Source: Paracrocinitomix mangrovi
GTDB taxonomy: Bacteria > Bacteroidota > Bacteroidia > Flavobacteriales_D > Crocinitomicaceae
Reading direction: 5' to 3'
Assembly (NCBI RefSeq): GCF_019740355.2
Contig: NZ_CP091819.1
Location: 1,550,001 to 1,614,000, forward strand
Length of the DNA: 64,000 nt
Shown: piece after piece, positions 52,360 through 61,214 of the stretch
Layout of the letters: each line of letters opens with the position of its first letter
How positions within the stretch are numbered: position 1 is the stretch's first letter
Position numbers and translations under genes: made by a program
Notes under the pieces: model-generated
What the model saw: only the letters and a program-made list of their open reading frames with translations
Told to the model about the DNA's origin: nothing
Databases searched by the model: none

Positions 52360-53363
52360 TTAGCAGTGAAAAAATAGGGCAATTTATAAAGAATCCATCA
52401 TTGGTTTCTTCAGATCACTTAAAGGATATCCAGACTTTAATTGAAAAGTATCCGTATTGCAGCACTCTGTATATTTTAAATTTAGTAGGATATGCAAAAA
52501 GTAAAGACGCAGGATATGAAGACCAACTTAAACTAGCTGCAGCTAACGTAAGTGACAGAGCCAAACTTCACAGTATAATATCTCTATTGGATGAAGACAC
52601 AACAGAGAATGATGTTGAGATTGAGAATGAAGTGGAGAATGAGATTGAGGTTGAGAATGAGAATGAAGTGGAGAATGAGATTGAGGTTGAGAATGAGATA
52701 GAAAATGAGACTGAAGAAGAAGTAGAGATTGAGGAAGATATTGAAATGGCCAAGCTTGATGCTTCAATATTATCAGAAGTAGTTGCAAATGCTTTTGATA
52801 TTGGCAACGAACTAGATGAGGAGAATGATATTGAGAATGAGGAAGAGAATGAGTATGAGGTAGAGATTGAGAATGAGAATGAAGAGGAGAATGAGGTTGA
52901 AGAAGAGTTAGTCATTGAGGAAGAGACACCGACCCAGAATGAAATCTCTGTCAAAAGGGAGGACATGACTTTTATTGAATGGTTGAAGTATAAAAAGTCT
53001 GTAATTGAAGGTGGTGCACCTCAAAAGCAAAATTCAATTGAAAAAGAGATTACTTCTAAAGAAATAAAAGAGGCTGGCAACATGTCAAAAAAAGAAATTA
53101 ATGATCTTTTAGACAAGTTTATTGAAGAAGAACCAACCCTATCTTCGGGTAGCAAAGATTTCTTTAATCCTAGTGCCAATGCTAAGAAAAGTGTAGAAGA
53201 TTCACTTGATATTGTATCAGAAACTTTAGCTAAGATTCATGTAATGCAGGGAAATTATTCAAAAGCAATTGCAGCATATAAACAATTGAGTTTGTTATAT
53301 CCAGAAAAAAAGACTTTCTTTGCAAATCAAATTAAAATAATAGAAGAAAAAAGAAATAATTAG
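52353..53363 (+). CDS. TPR protein with a Glu/Asn low-complexity repeat
   Basis: 336 residues from a TTG at 52353, which overlaps the lptE stop; no ATG lies at the expected place. The N terminus has IGQFIKNPSLVSSDHLKDIQ. Residues 88-130 and about 155-190 are long Glu/Asn/Val/Ile stretches (ENEVENEIEVENEN and similar). The C terminus has a TPR-like unit (LAKIHVMQGNYSKAIAAYKQ). Other flavobacteria carry a comparable TPR gene between lptE and secG, so the role is probably structural in the envelope; the acidic repeat is species-specific. Confidence 0.8.
   Translation: MVISSEKIGQFIKNPSLVSSDHLKDIQTLIEKYPYCSTLYILNLVGYAKSKDAGYEDQLKLAAANVSDRAKLHSIISLLDEDTTENDVEIENEVENEIEVENENEVENEIEVENEIENETEEEVEIEEDIEMAKLDASILSEVVANAFDIGNELDEENDIENEEENEYEVEIENENEEENEVEEELVIEEETPTQNEISVKREDMTFIEWLKYKKSVIEGGAPQKQNSIEKEITSKEIKEAGNMSKKEINDLLDKFIEEEPTLSSGSKDFFNPSANAKKSVEDSLDIVSETLAKIHVMQGNYSKAIAAYKQLSLLYPEKKTFFANQIKIIEEKRNN
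52605..52741 (+). repeat. Acidic Glu/Asn codon repeat with a 30-base exact duplication
   Basis: The DNA is a chain of GAG/AAT/GTT/ATT codons. An exact 30-base repeat occurs at 52623-52652 and 52659-52688 (period 36). A second, less regular block lies at 52818-52925. Such repeats change length easily by slippage or recombination; both keep the reading frame. Confidence 0.8.
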
Positions 53364-53366
53364 GAG

Positions 53367-53726
53367 ATGGATTCATTGTTAACAATTTTAGTAATTATCG
53401 GTTGTGTAGGTTTGATCCTTTTTGTTTTAATACAAAACCCAAAAGGTGGAGGATTGAACTCGGAGTTTGGATCTGCAGTGCAGTTGGGTGGAGCGAAAAG
53501 AGCTACAGATATTTTAGAAAAAGGTACATGGGGATTAGCCATTGGTATTGCATTGATTTGTTTAGTTTGGGTAAAACCGGCGAATAACAGCACTGAAAAC
53601 AATGGAATTCAAGGAGATCCGGACATGGAAATTCAGGATAATTCAGGAGCAGGTGATAATCAAAATTTCACTCCTACTCAAATACCTGGTGGCGGAATGC
53701 CAAATGGTGGAGGAGCTCCACAATAG
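53367..53726 (+). CDS. secG: Preprotein translocase subunit SecG
   Basis: 119 residues with two transmembrane helices (SLLTILVIIGCVGLILFVL and TWGLAIGIALICLVWV) around the conserved loop (NPKGGGLNSEFGSAVQLGG). A polar, Pro/Gly/Asn-rich tail of about 45 residues ends the protein, as in many Bacteroidota. SecG assists SecYE during export of the many signal-peptide proteins in the window. Starts 3 bases after the TPR gene, followed by a terminator. Confidence 0.93.
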   Translation: MDSLLTILVIIGCVGLILFVLIQNPKGGGLNSEFGSAVQLGGAKRATDILEKGTWGLAIGIALICLVWVKPANNSTENNGIQGDPDMEIQDNSGAGDNQNFTPTQIPGGGMPNGGGAPQ

Positions 53727-53750
53727 ACCTAAGAAATAAAAGAAGATTTT

Positions 53751-53788
53751 AAAATGTCAGTATGTCACTTCATACTGACATTTTTTTT
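53751..53788 (+). terminator. Terminator after secG
   Basis: A 14-base stem (AAAATGTCAGTATG / CATACTGACATTTT) with loop TCACTT is followed by a run of eight T that continues the stem. It ends the miaB-secG operon. Confidence 0.9.
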
Positions 53789-53803
53789 CTATGACAAAGC
53801 AAT

Positions 53804-53834
53804 TTTGACATAAAAAAACCTCAAAAATCCTTTG
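53804..53834 (+). promoter_or_regulatory. Possible promoter of groES-groEL
   Basis: TTTG (53804-53807) and ATCCTTTG (53827-53834), exactly 19 bases apart, resemble the Bacteroidota -33/-7 pair, though the first two bases of the -7 box are not TA. It lies 77 bases upstream of the groES ATG. No CIRCE element is present. Confidence 0.35.
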
Positions 53835-53910
53835 GCATAAAATCTGAGTAAGGCAGGATAAAAAGTATAACCTCTCTCCTATTTGGAGAAAATAGAAAAA
53901 AATAAACATT

Positions 53911-54180
53911 ATGTTAAAACCATTAGCAGATAGAGTTTTAATTGAGCCAGCACCGGCAGAAGAAAAAACAGCTAGCGGAATCATTATTCCGGATACAGCT
54001 AAAGAAAAACCACTTCAAGGAAAAGTAATAGCTGTTGGACCCGGAAAGAAAGACGAACCAATGACTGTTAAAGAAGGTGACAAAGTACTTTATGGTCAGT
54101 ATTCAGGAACTGAAATCAAATTAGCCGGAAAATCTTATTTGATTATGAAGGAAGCTGACGTTTACGGAATCATTCAATAA
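53911..54180 (+). CDS. groES: Co-chaperonin GroES
   Basis: 89 residues, slightly shorter than E. coli GroES (97). The start is [20 protein letters not shown], followed by the mobile loop region ([16 protein letters not shown]), then GKVIAVGPG and [19 protein letters not shown]. It caps the GroEL ring. It shares an operon with groEL, 26 bases apart. Confidence 0.96.
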   Translation: MLKPLADRVLIEPAPAEEKTASGIIIPDTAKEKPLQGKVIAVGPGKKDEPMTVKEGDKVLYGQYSGTEIKLAGKSYLIMKEADVYGIIQ

Positions 54181-54206
54181 TAGAAAGAACAAAAAAATCA
54201 AAAGAA

Positions 54207-55841
54207 ATGGCAAAAGATATTGTATTTGACATTGACGCTAGAGATAGATTAAAAAAAGGAGTTGACGCTCTTGCTAATGCAGTTAAATCTACGTTAGGAC
54301 CAAAGGGAAGAAACGTAATTATCGATAAGAAATTTGGAGCACCACATGTAACTAAAGATGGAGTTACAGTAGCTAAAGAAATTGAACTAGAAGATCCTAT
54401 TGAAAACATGGGAGCTCAAATGGTTAAAGAAGTTGCTTCAAAAACTGCAGATATTGCCGGAGACGGAACAACTACTGCAACAGTATTAGCTCAGGCTATT
54501 ATCACTGCTGGGTTAAAAAATGTGGCTGCAGGAGCAAATCCAATGGATTTGAAAAGAGGAATTGACAAAGCTGTAGCAGCTGTTGTTGAAAATCTTTCAA
54601 AGCAATCAAAAGAAGTTGGATCTGACAATGATAAAATCAAACAAGTTGCAACAATTTCAGCTAACAATGATGAAAATATTGGATCATTGATTGCTGAGGC
54701 AATGAAAGCTGTAGGTAACGAAGGAGTAATTACTGTAGAAGAAGCAAAAGGAACATCAACTGAAGTTAAAACGGTTGAAGGTATGCAATTTGACAGAGGT
54801 TACTTATCACCATATTTCGTAACTGATTCTGAAAAGATGGTTGCTGAATTAGAGAATCCATTCATATTAATTTATGACAAGAAGATCTCTAATATTCAAG
54901 AGATTCTTCCAATTTTAGAGCCGGTTGCACAATCAAACAGACCATTATTGATTATTGCTGAAGATGTTGATGGTCAAGCGTTGGCGACTTTGGTAATTAA
55001 CAAGCTTAAAGGAGGATTAAAAATTGCTGCGGTTAAGGCCCCAGGATTTGGAGACAGAAGAAAAGCAATGTTGGAAGACATAGCTATTTTAACCGGAGGA
55101 ACTGTAATTTCTGAAGAAAGAGGATTTACCTTAGAAAATGCAACAGTTGAGCACTTAGGTACTTGTGAAAAAGTTGATATTGACAAAGACAATACAACAA
55201 TAGTAAACGGTGCAGGAGAAAAAGAAATGATTACTCAAAGAGTAAATCAAATCAAAGCTCAAATTGACACTACGACTTCAGAATACGACAAAGAAAAGCT
55301 ACAAGAAAGATTAGCGAAATTGTCAGGGGGAGTTGCTGTGTTATATGTTGGAGCAGCTACTGAGGTTGAAATGAAAGAAAAGAAAGACAGAGTTGATGAT
55401 GCATTATCTGCAACAAGAGCTGCTGTTGAAGAAGGTATCGTTGCCGGAGGAGGTGTTGCATTAATTAGATCAATTAAAGCAATAGAAAAAGTAAAAGGAA
55501 GCAATGATGACGAAACTACTGGAATAATGATTATCAAAAGAGCTGTAGAAGAGCCTTTAAGACAAATCGTTGCTAATGCCGGTAGTGAAGGAGCTGTTAT
55601 AGTTCAAAAGGTAGCAGAAGGAAAAGACGACTTTGGATACAATGCAAGAACTGAGAAGTACGAAAACATGTTCAAAGCAGGAGTAATTGATCCAACAAAA
55701 GTTACTAGAATTGCTATTGAAAATGCAGCATCTATTGCTTCAATGTTATTGACAACTGAAGTTGTAATTGCTGATAAACCAGAAGACGAACCAGCTATGC
55801 CTATGGGCGGTGGCATGGGAGGTGGAATGCCAATGATGTAA
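54207..55841 (+). CDS. groEL: Chaperonin GroEL
   Basis: 544 residues, full length. ATP-binding motifs ([29 protein letters not shown]) and a Gly/Met-rich C terminus ([12 protein letters not shown]) are as expected. It folds cytoplasmic proteins in a double ring with GroES. A terminator with a long T tract lies about 100 bases downstream, after an extra hairpin. Confidence 0.97.
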   Translation: MAKDIVFDIDARDRLKKGVDALANAVKSTLGPKGRNVIIDKKFGAPHVTKDGVTVAKEIELEDPIENMGAQMVKEVASKTADIAGDGTTTATVLAQAIITAGLKNVAAGANPMDLKRGIDKAVAAVVENLSKQSKEVGSDNDKIKQVATISANNDENIGSLIAEAMKAVGNEGVITVEEAKGTSTEVKTVEGMQFDRGYLSPYFVTDSEKMVAELENPFILIYDKKISNIQEILPILEPVAQSNRPLLIIAEDVDGQALATLVINKLKGGLKIAAVKAPGFGDRRKAMLEDIAILTGGTVISEERGFTLENATVEHLGTCEKVDIDKDNTTIVNGAGEKEMITQRVNQIKAQIDTTTSEYDKEKLQERLAKLSGGVAVLYVGAATEVEMKEKKDRVDDALSATRAAVEEGIVAGGGVALIRSIKAIEKVKGSNDDETTGIMIIKRAVEEPLRQIVANAGSEGAVIVQKVAEGKDDFGYNARTEKYENMFKAGVIDPTKVTRIAIENAASIASMLLTTEVVIADKPEDEPAMPMGGGMGGGMPMM

Positions 55842-55846
55842 TAAGT

Positions 55847-55881
55847 TTATTCTAATTGTTTTTAACGAAACATTAGAATAA
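55847..55881 (+). promoter_or_regulatory. Stable hairpin directly after groEL
   Basis: TTATTCTAAT (55847-55856) and ATTAGAATAA (55872-55881) form a perfect 10-base stem extended by a short inner stem after a bulge. No T tract follows, so it is not the main terminator. It may protect the 3' end of the groESL mRNA. Confidence 0.45.
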
Positions 55882-55944
55882 TTCCACACGATCTGCTTTT
55901 CCTCCAGAGAAATCAGGAGATAGAGTGGAACGATAACATATATT

Positions 55945-55977
55945 TCCCGTCGTACTTTGTGCGACGGGATTTTTTTT
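55945..55977 (+). terminator. Terminator of the groES-groEL operon
   Basis: The stem TCCCGTCG / CGACGGGA (8 perfect bases, loop TACTTTGTG) is followed by eight T. Confidence 0.9.
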
Positions 55978-56042
55978 GAAATACACCTAATCTTAATACT
56001 GGCAAAATCTTTGTAAATTCAAATCATAACTTCTAACACATT

Positions 56043-56846
56043 ATGAAATATATCCTTTTAATAGCTCTTGTAAGCTTCAATGTTTTCTGCTTTTCACAGG
56101 AAATGGAATCAGACATTTTTGGCACTAACACTCAAAACAATTTGATACTTTTTAAGACAAGTGAGAAAACAAAAATGGAGGTTACTACCTATAGGAATTC
56201 AAAGACGAAAGGAACATTAGAAGAAACATCAGCCACTTATAGAAAAGGAAAGATTAATCCTGATAGAATCAACTTTAGCATTAAATACACGGAACATTAC
56301 ATAGTTGAAGACAGAAAGAAATCAATTGGAAAATATGATATTACAGAAGGGAAGATCAGACATTATGAAAGATCTGATATCAATACCAAGAATATTAAAA
56401 TGTATACATGGTACTACTATTTCACCTATAAAAATGATGTAGTATTGAAAGAAACAAACAGGTTTAAAGAATATTCAGGAATTGGATCAATAGACATGGA
56501 CACTACAGTCACAAAAGATTCAGTAATTTATGAGGTATTAGATGAAAATAATCAATACAAGCAAAACAACTTAAGTGATCCCGGAGTTTATGCTATTTAT
56601 GAATTTAAGGACGATAAACTGATCAGTAAAACCAGTTATTTTGAAGGATTCAATGAAAAGGTTGTTTACGTTTATAATAACCAAAATCAGATAGCCCAAA
56701 TTGAAAACATTTTAACCGGCGAGGATAATAATCAAATCAAAACGAGGACGGAGCTCAATTACGACAATGAAGGCCTACTTATTGAATCAAAATTTTACAA
56801 TGAGTTAAATGAGCTTTTAGAACGAAAGGTATTCTCCTATAAGTAG
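56043..56846 (+). CDS. Exported protein of unknown function
   Basis: 267 residues with a signal peptide (YILLIALVSFNVFCFSQ). The sequence has many Tyr/Lys/Asp-rich beta strands, and the end (YDNEGLLIESKFYNELNELL) resembles an RHS/YD-type unit. Family unknown. Its stop is next to the stop of the convergent Cys-rich protein gene. Confidence 0.7.
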   Translation: MKYILLIALVSFNVFCFSQEMESDIFGTNTQNNLILFKTSEKTKMEVTTYRNSKTKGTLEETSATYRKGKINPDRINFSIKYTEHYIVEDRKKSIGKYDITEGKIRHYERSDINTKNIKMYTWYYYFTYKNDVVLKETNRFKEYSGIGSIDMDTTVTKDSVIYEVLDENNQYKQNNLSDPGVYAIYEFKDDKLISKTSYFEGFNEKVVYVYNNQNQIAQIENILTGEDNNQIKTRTELNYDNEGLLIESKFYNELNELLERKVFSYK

Positions 56847-58517
56847 TTACTTTTTAACGAATCTCTCCATTTGAACTCTTCCTAACTTGTCTGTATATTT
56901 AATCATATACACACCAGCCTCAATATGTTTCAGGTCGATTTCTAACAACTTATATTGATCGTAATTTATTTCATCCCTATAGATGGTTGTCCCTCTTGCA
57001 TCTACAATTTCAAGCAATCCGTTATTTGCTCCCACTAAAGGATTTAACTCCACAAACAATACATCAACAACAGGGTTTGGTTTTATTCCGACTATACCAT
57101 ATTCATCAGCTTCTCTGTCTAAAACAATTACTTCCGTTAACTCTGATTTACCATCAATATCAACTTGATTTAATCTGTAATACACTTTACCAATTCGAAT
57201 ATCTTCATCTTCAAAACTGTAATACAAAATAGATGATGAATTTCCAGCTCCATCAACTTTTCCAATTGGATTAAAATCAATTCCGTTATAAGATTTTTCA
57301 ACCGTAAAATAATCGCTATTTAACTCTGATTTAGTAGTCCAGCTAATAAAGTTTCTAGTTGGCATGGCTACTCCTTTTAATTCTACCAATTCTACCGGTA
57401 ATATTCCGGTCGCTGTCCAGTTAGATACCGTAAAATCACAATCATCTCCAGCGTTACCATCTACCATTAGCATATAAGTTTGCCCTACTGTTAAACCAGT
57501 TGCAGTAACCGTACCTGTGGTAGTAGATGCAGGGTTATAACAATTAGACATAGATGTAAATCCTGTACAGCATCCATTAACATCATAGGTAACTTCATAA
57601 ACCTCAGCCTGAATTCCCCATCCACTTGTACAATTAAAAACTGAAGTAATAGGAAAAGTTTCAGTTGTGGATAAAGCAGTAAACATATACCATGAATTAT
57701 TCTCTATTGAACCACAAAACTCAGAGCTTATATTACCAGGTAGATCTGCTGTAAAGGTAGAAGATGTTGTACTTGACCATGTACCTGAACCCTGAGTAAG
57801 AATTGCAGCATCATTGCAGAAGTCATTTGTAGTTTGCCCTGAACAACCTGTACCACCTCCTGAGCACGCATCATAATCTCCCTGACAAATGATATCCCAA
57901 TCTGTATCACAGCAATAGGAATCATTATTAATTACTTGCTGATAACATGCATCATAAGGGACTGGAGCAGCTACACAATTGGTTGAATAATAACAAGCAT
58001 CATAATCAGATTGGCAAAGTGCATCCCAATCTGTATCACAACAATATGTATCATTAGTTACTACCTGTTGATAACAAGCATCATTTGGAACAGGAGCTAC
58101 CACTGAACAGCCTCCTCCTCCACCACAAGAAACACAAGAAATTGTAGAAGTTCCACAACTTGTATTAGTGATACAGAAAACACAATCTAAAGTATAATGT
58201 ATGTAATACGTTCCACTAACTGTAGCTGTCCAGGTTAAAGGAGCACTACCAAATGCCACAACAGGACCTCCTGGGGTTCCACTATGAACAGTAATACAAC
58301 CACCCAAATCATAATCTGATTGATATGTATTACCTGCCACAACACTAGTTAAAGTATTATACTCTTCCTGGTAAGTACAGAAACTAATAGTTGTTGTAGT
58401 TGTACCAGTAGGTGCAGCTGCCGACCCAAAAGACCATAGATTAGTACATTGGGAGTAACCTAAGGAAGAGAATCCTAGCCACAAAATCAAGAATGATATT
58501 TTATTGAATAAACTCAT
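56847..58517 (-). CDS. Cys-rich T9SS cargo with type A sorting domain
   Basis: 556 residues with a signal peptide. Residues about 145-220 hold two near-copies of a unit of the form ACYQQV-x3-D-x-YCCDTDWD-x2-CQ-x-DYDAC, a Cys-dense motif I also associate with planctomycete and Bacteroidota surface proteins. A central beta-sandwich part follows, and then the C-terminal type A sorting domain (IKPNPVVDVLFVEL, then GVYMIKYTDK). T9SS would attach it to the cell surface. Transcribed with the small gene at 58520 (2 bases apart). Confidence 0.88.
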   Translation of the reverse strand: MSLFNKISFLILWLGFSSLGYSQCTNLWSFGSAAAPTGTTTTTISFCTYQEEYNTLTSVVAGNTYQSDYDLGGCITVHSGTPGGPVVAFGSAPLTWTATVSGTYYIHYTLDCVFCITNTSCGTSTISCVSCGGGGGCSVVAPVPNDACYQQVVTNDTYCCDTDWDALCQSDYDACYYSTNCVAAPVPYDACYQQVINNDSYCCDTDWDIICQGDYDACSGGGTGCSGQTTNDFCNDAAILTQGSGTWSSTTSSTFTADLPGNISSEFCGSIENNSWYMFTALSTTETFPITSVFNCTSGWGIQAEVYEVTYDVNGCCTGFTSMSNCYNPASTTTGTVTATGLTVGQTYMLMVDGNAGDDCDFTVSNWTATGILPVELVELKGVAMPTRNFISWTTKSELNSDYFTVEKSYNGIDFNPIGKVDGAGNSSSILYYSFEDEDIRIGKVYYRLNQVDIDGKSELTEVIVLDREADEYGIVGIKPNPVVDVLFVELNPLVGANNGLLEIVDARGTTIYRDEINYDQYKLLEIDLKHIEAGVYMIKYTDKLGRVQMERFVKK

Positions 58518-58519
58518 CT

Positions 58520-58882
58520 TTACTTGATTTTATGATCAATCGTAATGAAAGTGGAATAATCCAAATTCACTGTATATCCTAGATCCTGTAATTTCTGTGT
58601 TAATTTGGGTACCCTTACATAAGAAACATGTCTTATTGTTATCTTCTTCAGATCCGAAGAAAAACGCACCCTGAACACCCCTCTGTTATAGTTATAAAGC
58701 TCTTCTTCAAGTAACTCAGCCTGAAGTGCCGTTAAGTTCGTATCCAAGACATAACCACATTCCATAGCTCTGCAATCATCTCTTTTGATTAACTCAACAC
58801 TATAATCGTAGTTCTCTGCCTCGGTTTGTGAAAATAGCACAGATGAGAAGCAAAGCGCCAAAGCAACCAACAAAGTTTTCAT
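58520..58882 (-). CDS. Small exported protein of unknown function
   Basis: 120 residues from the ATG at 58882 with a signal peptide (TLLVALALCFSSVLFSQ); a TTG 6 bases earlier is also open. The mature part is helical with a Cys pair (RDDCRAMECGY) and a tail ending in ITIDHKIK. Upstream partner of the Cys-rich cargo; family unknown. Confidence 0.65.
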   Translation of the reverse strand: MKTLLVALALCFSSVLFSQTEAENYDYSVELIKRDDCRAMECGYVLDTNLTALQAELLEEELYNYNRGVFRVRFSSDLKKITIRHVSYVRVPKLTQKLQDLGYTVNLDYSTFITIDHKIK

Positions 58883-59027
58883 AGGCAAATTATTGGTTAA
58901 TAACCAATTGGGTTCAGCGAAATGTACAAATAAATGAAAGCAAGCGTGGAAATACGCTTAAGAAATAGTTAACATTGAAAAAAATCTAACCAATTTTCAA
59001 CAAACTGTTACTAATCAAACTGTTAAT

Positions 59028-59291
59028 CTATGAATTTTTGAATCTAAGCGTGTAGATGAGTCTAGCTCCAAGCAAAGCACCAGCAAGCAATAAGAACACC
59101 ATTCCTCCATCAATTGGAATACAGGCAGCATCCCAACAAGGTTGACCAGCAGCTCCGGCTGGCGGATTAGTTGGGGGTGTACCCGGAGGTCCTACTGTTG
59201 GAGGCTGTGCAAAGCCTAAAACAGCACTAAATAATATAGTAGCCACTACTAAAAATGACTTACTTATCAAAGTTTGTAATTTGAAATTCAT
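59028..59291 (-). CDS. Small exported protein with IPIDGG C-terminal sorting-like tail
   Basis: 87 residues with a signal peptide (LVVATILFSAVLGFAQ). The mature part is a short Pro/Gly-rich spacer (PPTVGPPGTPPTNPPAGAAG), a Cys pair (CWDAAC) and the motif IPIDGG followed by a hydrophobic helix (MVFLLLAGALLGARLIYTL) and a basic end (RFKNS). This tripartite tail matches PID-CTERM-type sorting signals of Bacteroidota (named from memory). An exopolysaccharide cluster begins 95 bases away, as for PEP-CTERM genes in other phyla. No exosortase is in the window. Confidence 0.75.
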   Translation of the reverse strand: MNFKLQTLISKSFLVVATILFSAVLGFAQPPTVGPPGTPPTNPPAGAAGQPCWDAACIPIDGGMVFLLLAGALLGARLIYTLRFKNS

Positions 59292-59386
59292 TCCTCCTCC
59301 TTTATAGCATCATTTCTGACACTCAACTGCAAATATAGTCATTTATTAATTCGCCTAACACTCTGATAGCGCAATTGTTGTCGTTT

Positions 59387-59983
59387 TTATCTAAAAATTC
59401 TACCAATGGTTTTAAAAATCAGATAAATGTCAAACCAAAAGTTAGCTTTTTCAACATATTGCAAATTAAGGTCCAACTTTGCAGGCATAACTTCATCAAT
59501 ATATGTTTGTTCAGGATTTTCAGCCTTCCCAAGAATCTCTTGTTCTTTGATGTATTCAATGGTAGCAATATCAGTTAATCCAGGTAAAACACTCAAAACC
59601 TTTTGTTGTTTTTCATTATACAAAGCAACATACTTAGGAACTTCTGGACGTGGACCTACAATACTCATTTGACCAGCAATGATGTTAAGTAATTGTGGAA
59701 ATTCATCCAATTTAAATCTTCTAATAAACCTACCAACACCTGTAACTCGAGCATCATTACCTACAGTTAATTGACCCTTTGCATCTGAACCTGCTCGCAT
59801 GGACCTAAATTTTAAAAGACCGAACTCTTTACCATTCTTACCCACTCTAACTTGCTTGTAAAAAATTCCTCCAGGACTGCTAACCAAAACAAGTATTGAT
59901 ATAATTAACAAAATCGGCATCAGTATTATTAATACTACAAAAGATGCCAAGACATCAAATATTCGTTTGGATATAAAGTACAT
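59387..59983 (-). CDS. Undecaprenyl-phosphate sugar-1-phosphate transferase (priming enzyme)
   Basis: 198 residues, the short WcaJ/PglC-like type without the long N-terminal membrane part. One membrane-associated helix (VLASFVVLIILMPILLIISI) precedes the catalytic part: KFRSMRAGSD, FIRRFKLDEFPQLLN and GPRPEVPKYV. It transfers a sugar phosphate to undecaprenyl phosphate at the start of polysaccharide synthesis. Its ATG overlaps the DegT gene stop by one base (TAATG). Confidence 0.9.
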   Translation of the reverse strand: MYFISKRIFDVLASFVVLIILMPILLIISILVLVSSPGGIFYKQVRVGKNGKEFGLLKFRSMRAGSDAKGQLTVGNDARVTGVGRFIRRFKLDEFPQLLNIIAGQMSIVGPRPEVPKYVALYNEKQQKVLSVLPGLTDIATIEYIKEQEILGKAENPEQTYIDEVMPAKLDLNLQYVEKANFWFDIYLIFKTIGRIFR

Positions 59984-61191
59984 TAGATAACTTCAGAAAC
60001 AGACTCAACAACTGCATTTACCACCAATTCCAAATCACTATCAGTTAAGTCAAAATAAACCGGTAAAGTTATTTCGTTGTGATACTTATTAAAAGCTTCA
60101 GGGTAATCCTCCATCTTATAACCTCTTGTATTGTAAGCCGTCAATAATGGCAATGGTTGAAAATGAACATTTACAGAAACCTGTTTATCAAATATTTTAG
60201 ATATTATCTCATCACGTTGATCCTCTGTAATATCCTTAATACGCAACAAAAATAGATGATAAGAAGACTCTTTACTTTCACTAATAAAATCAGGAATTTG
60301 TGCCCAATCATATTGACCTAAAGCATTGGCATAATAGTTCACTATTTCTTTTCGGCGCTTAAGTGTTTCATCATATCTATGCAACTCAACCAAACCTATG
60401 GCAGCTTGAATATCCATCATGTTACACTTATATCCAGGCTCAAGCACATCATATCTCCAATTCCCTACCTGGGTTTTTGCAAGCGCATCCTTAGATTGCC
60501 CGTGTAAAGATTTTATATTGAGTATTTGGTAAACCTCATCACAATCAAACTGCTCTGGTAGGTTCATGCAAACCGCACCTCCCTCAGCTGTTGTAAGATT
60601 CTTTACTGCATGAAATGAAAACACAGTAATATCAGCTAAACTACCTGTCATTTTACCATTCATGCTTGCACCAATGCTATGAGCAGCATCAGACATGACC
60701 AATAATCTACCTAGCTTTTTTTGGACCTCATTATTTGGTGTAAATACAGCCTTAATAGAAGGTTCATTCACCAATTCATTAATTAGATCATAATCACAAG
60801 GCCAACCTCCAATATCAACAGGAATAATAATTTTTGTATTCTCAGTTATGGCCTCTCTGATATTATTTACGGATATATTAAAATCTTTTTCGTCAATATC
60901 AACTAATACAGGTTTGGCTCCACAATGAAGAATAATATTTGCAGAAGCACAATAGGTGTATGCTGGAACAATAACTTCATCTCCTTCTTTCAACCCGAAC
61001 CACCTACAAACAAGTTCTAGACCAGCTGTTGCAGAATTCAAACAAATTGTTTTTCTGCATCCAACATAATCACTAATCTCCTTTTCAAATTGCTTTGTTT
61101 TAGGACCTGTGGTAATCCATCCTGATAATAAAACTTCAGACACTGCATCTACAGTAGTTTGATCTAATCTTGGTGGAGAAAATTTTAACAT
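59983..61191 (-). CDS. DegT/DnrJ/EryC1/StrS-family PLP aminotransferase
   Basis: 402 residues. The N terminus has FSPPRLDQTTVDAVSEVLLS, and the substrate/cofactor segments are LNSATAGLELVCR and EVIVPAYTYCASANI. The PLP-binding Lys lies in FSFHAVKNLTTAEGGAV, and the C terminus carries HEIT-like YHNEITLPVYFDL. These enzymes put an amino group on nucleotide-linked keto-sugars. It sits just upstream of the priming transferase in one operon, so an amino sugar is probably part of the polymer. Confidence 0.92.
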   Translation of the reverse strand: MLKFSPPRLDQTTVDAVSEVLLSGWITTGPKTKQFEKEISDYVGCRKTICLNSATAGLELVCRWFGLKEGDEVIVPAYTYCASANIILHCGAKPVLVDIDEKDFNISVNNIREAITENTKIIIPVDIGGWPCDYDLINELVNEPSIKAVFTPNNEVQKKLGRLLVMSDAAHSIGASMNGKMTGSLADITVFSFHAVKNLTTAEGGAVCMNLPEQFDCDEVYQILNIKSLHGQSKDALAKTQVGNWRYDVLEPGYKCNMMDIQAAIGLVELHRYDETLKRRKEIVNYYANALGQYDWAQIPDFISESKESSYHLFLLRIKDITEDQRDEIISKIFDKQVSVNVHFQPLPLLTAYNTRGYKMEDYPEAFNKYHNEITLPVYFDLTDSDLELVVNAVVESVSEVI

Positions 61192-61214
61192 AATCTAATT
61201 TAGAAAAGGTAAAA

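Noticed and set aside
52543-52966. Two minus-strand frames opposite the Glu/Asn repeat
   Set aside because: They translate to Ser/Phe or His/Gln low-complexity sequence forced by the repeat; the plus-strand frame is in a conserved operon.
53789-53910. CIRCE (HrcA operator) before groES
   Set aside because: No TTAGCACTC inverted repeat or close variant is present in the gap.
55847-55881. First hairpin after groEL as the terminator
   Set aside because: It has no following T tract; the hairpin at 55945 has eight T and is the better terminator.
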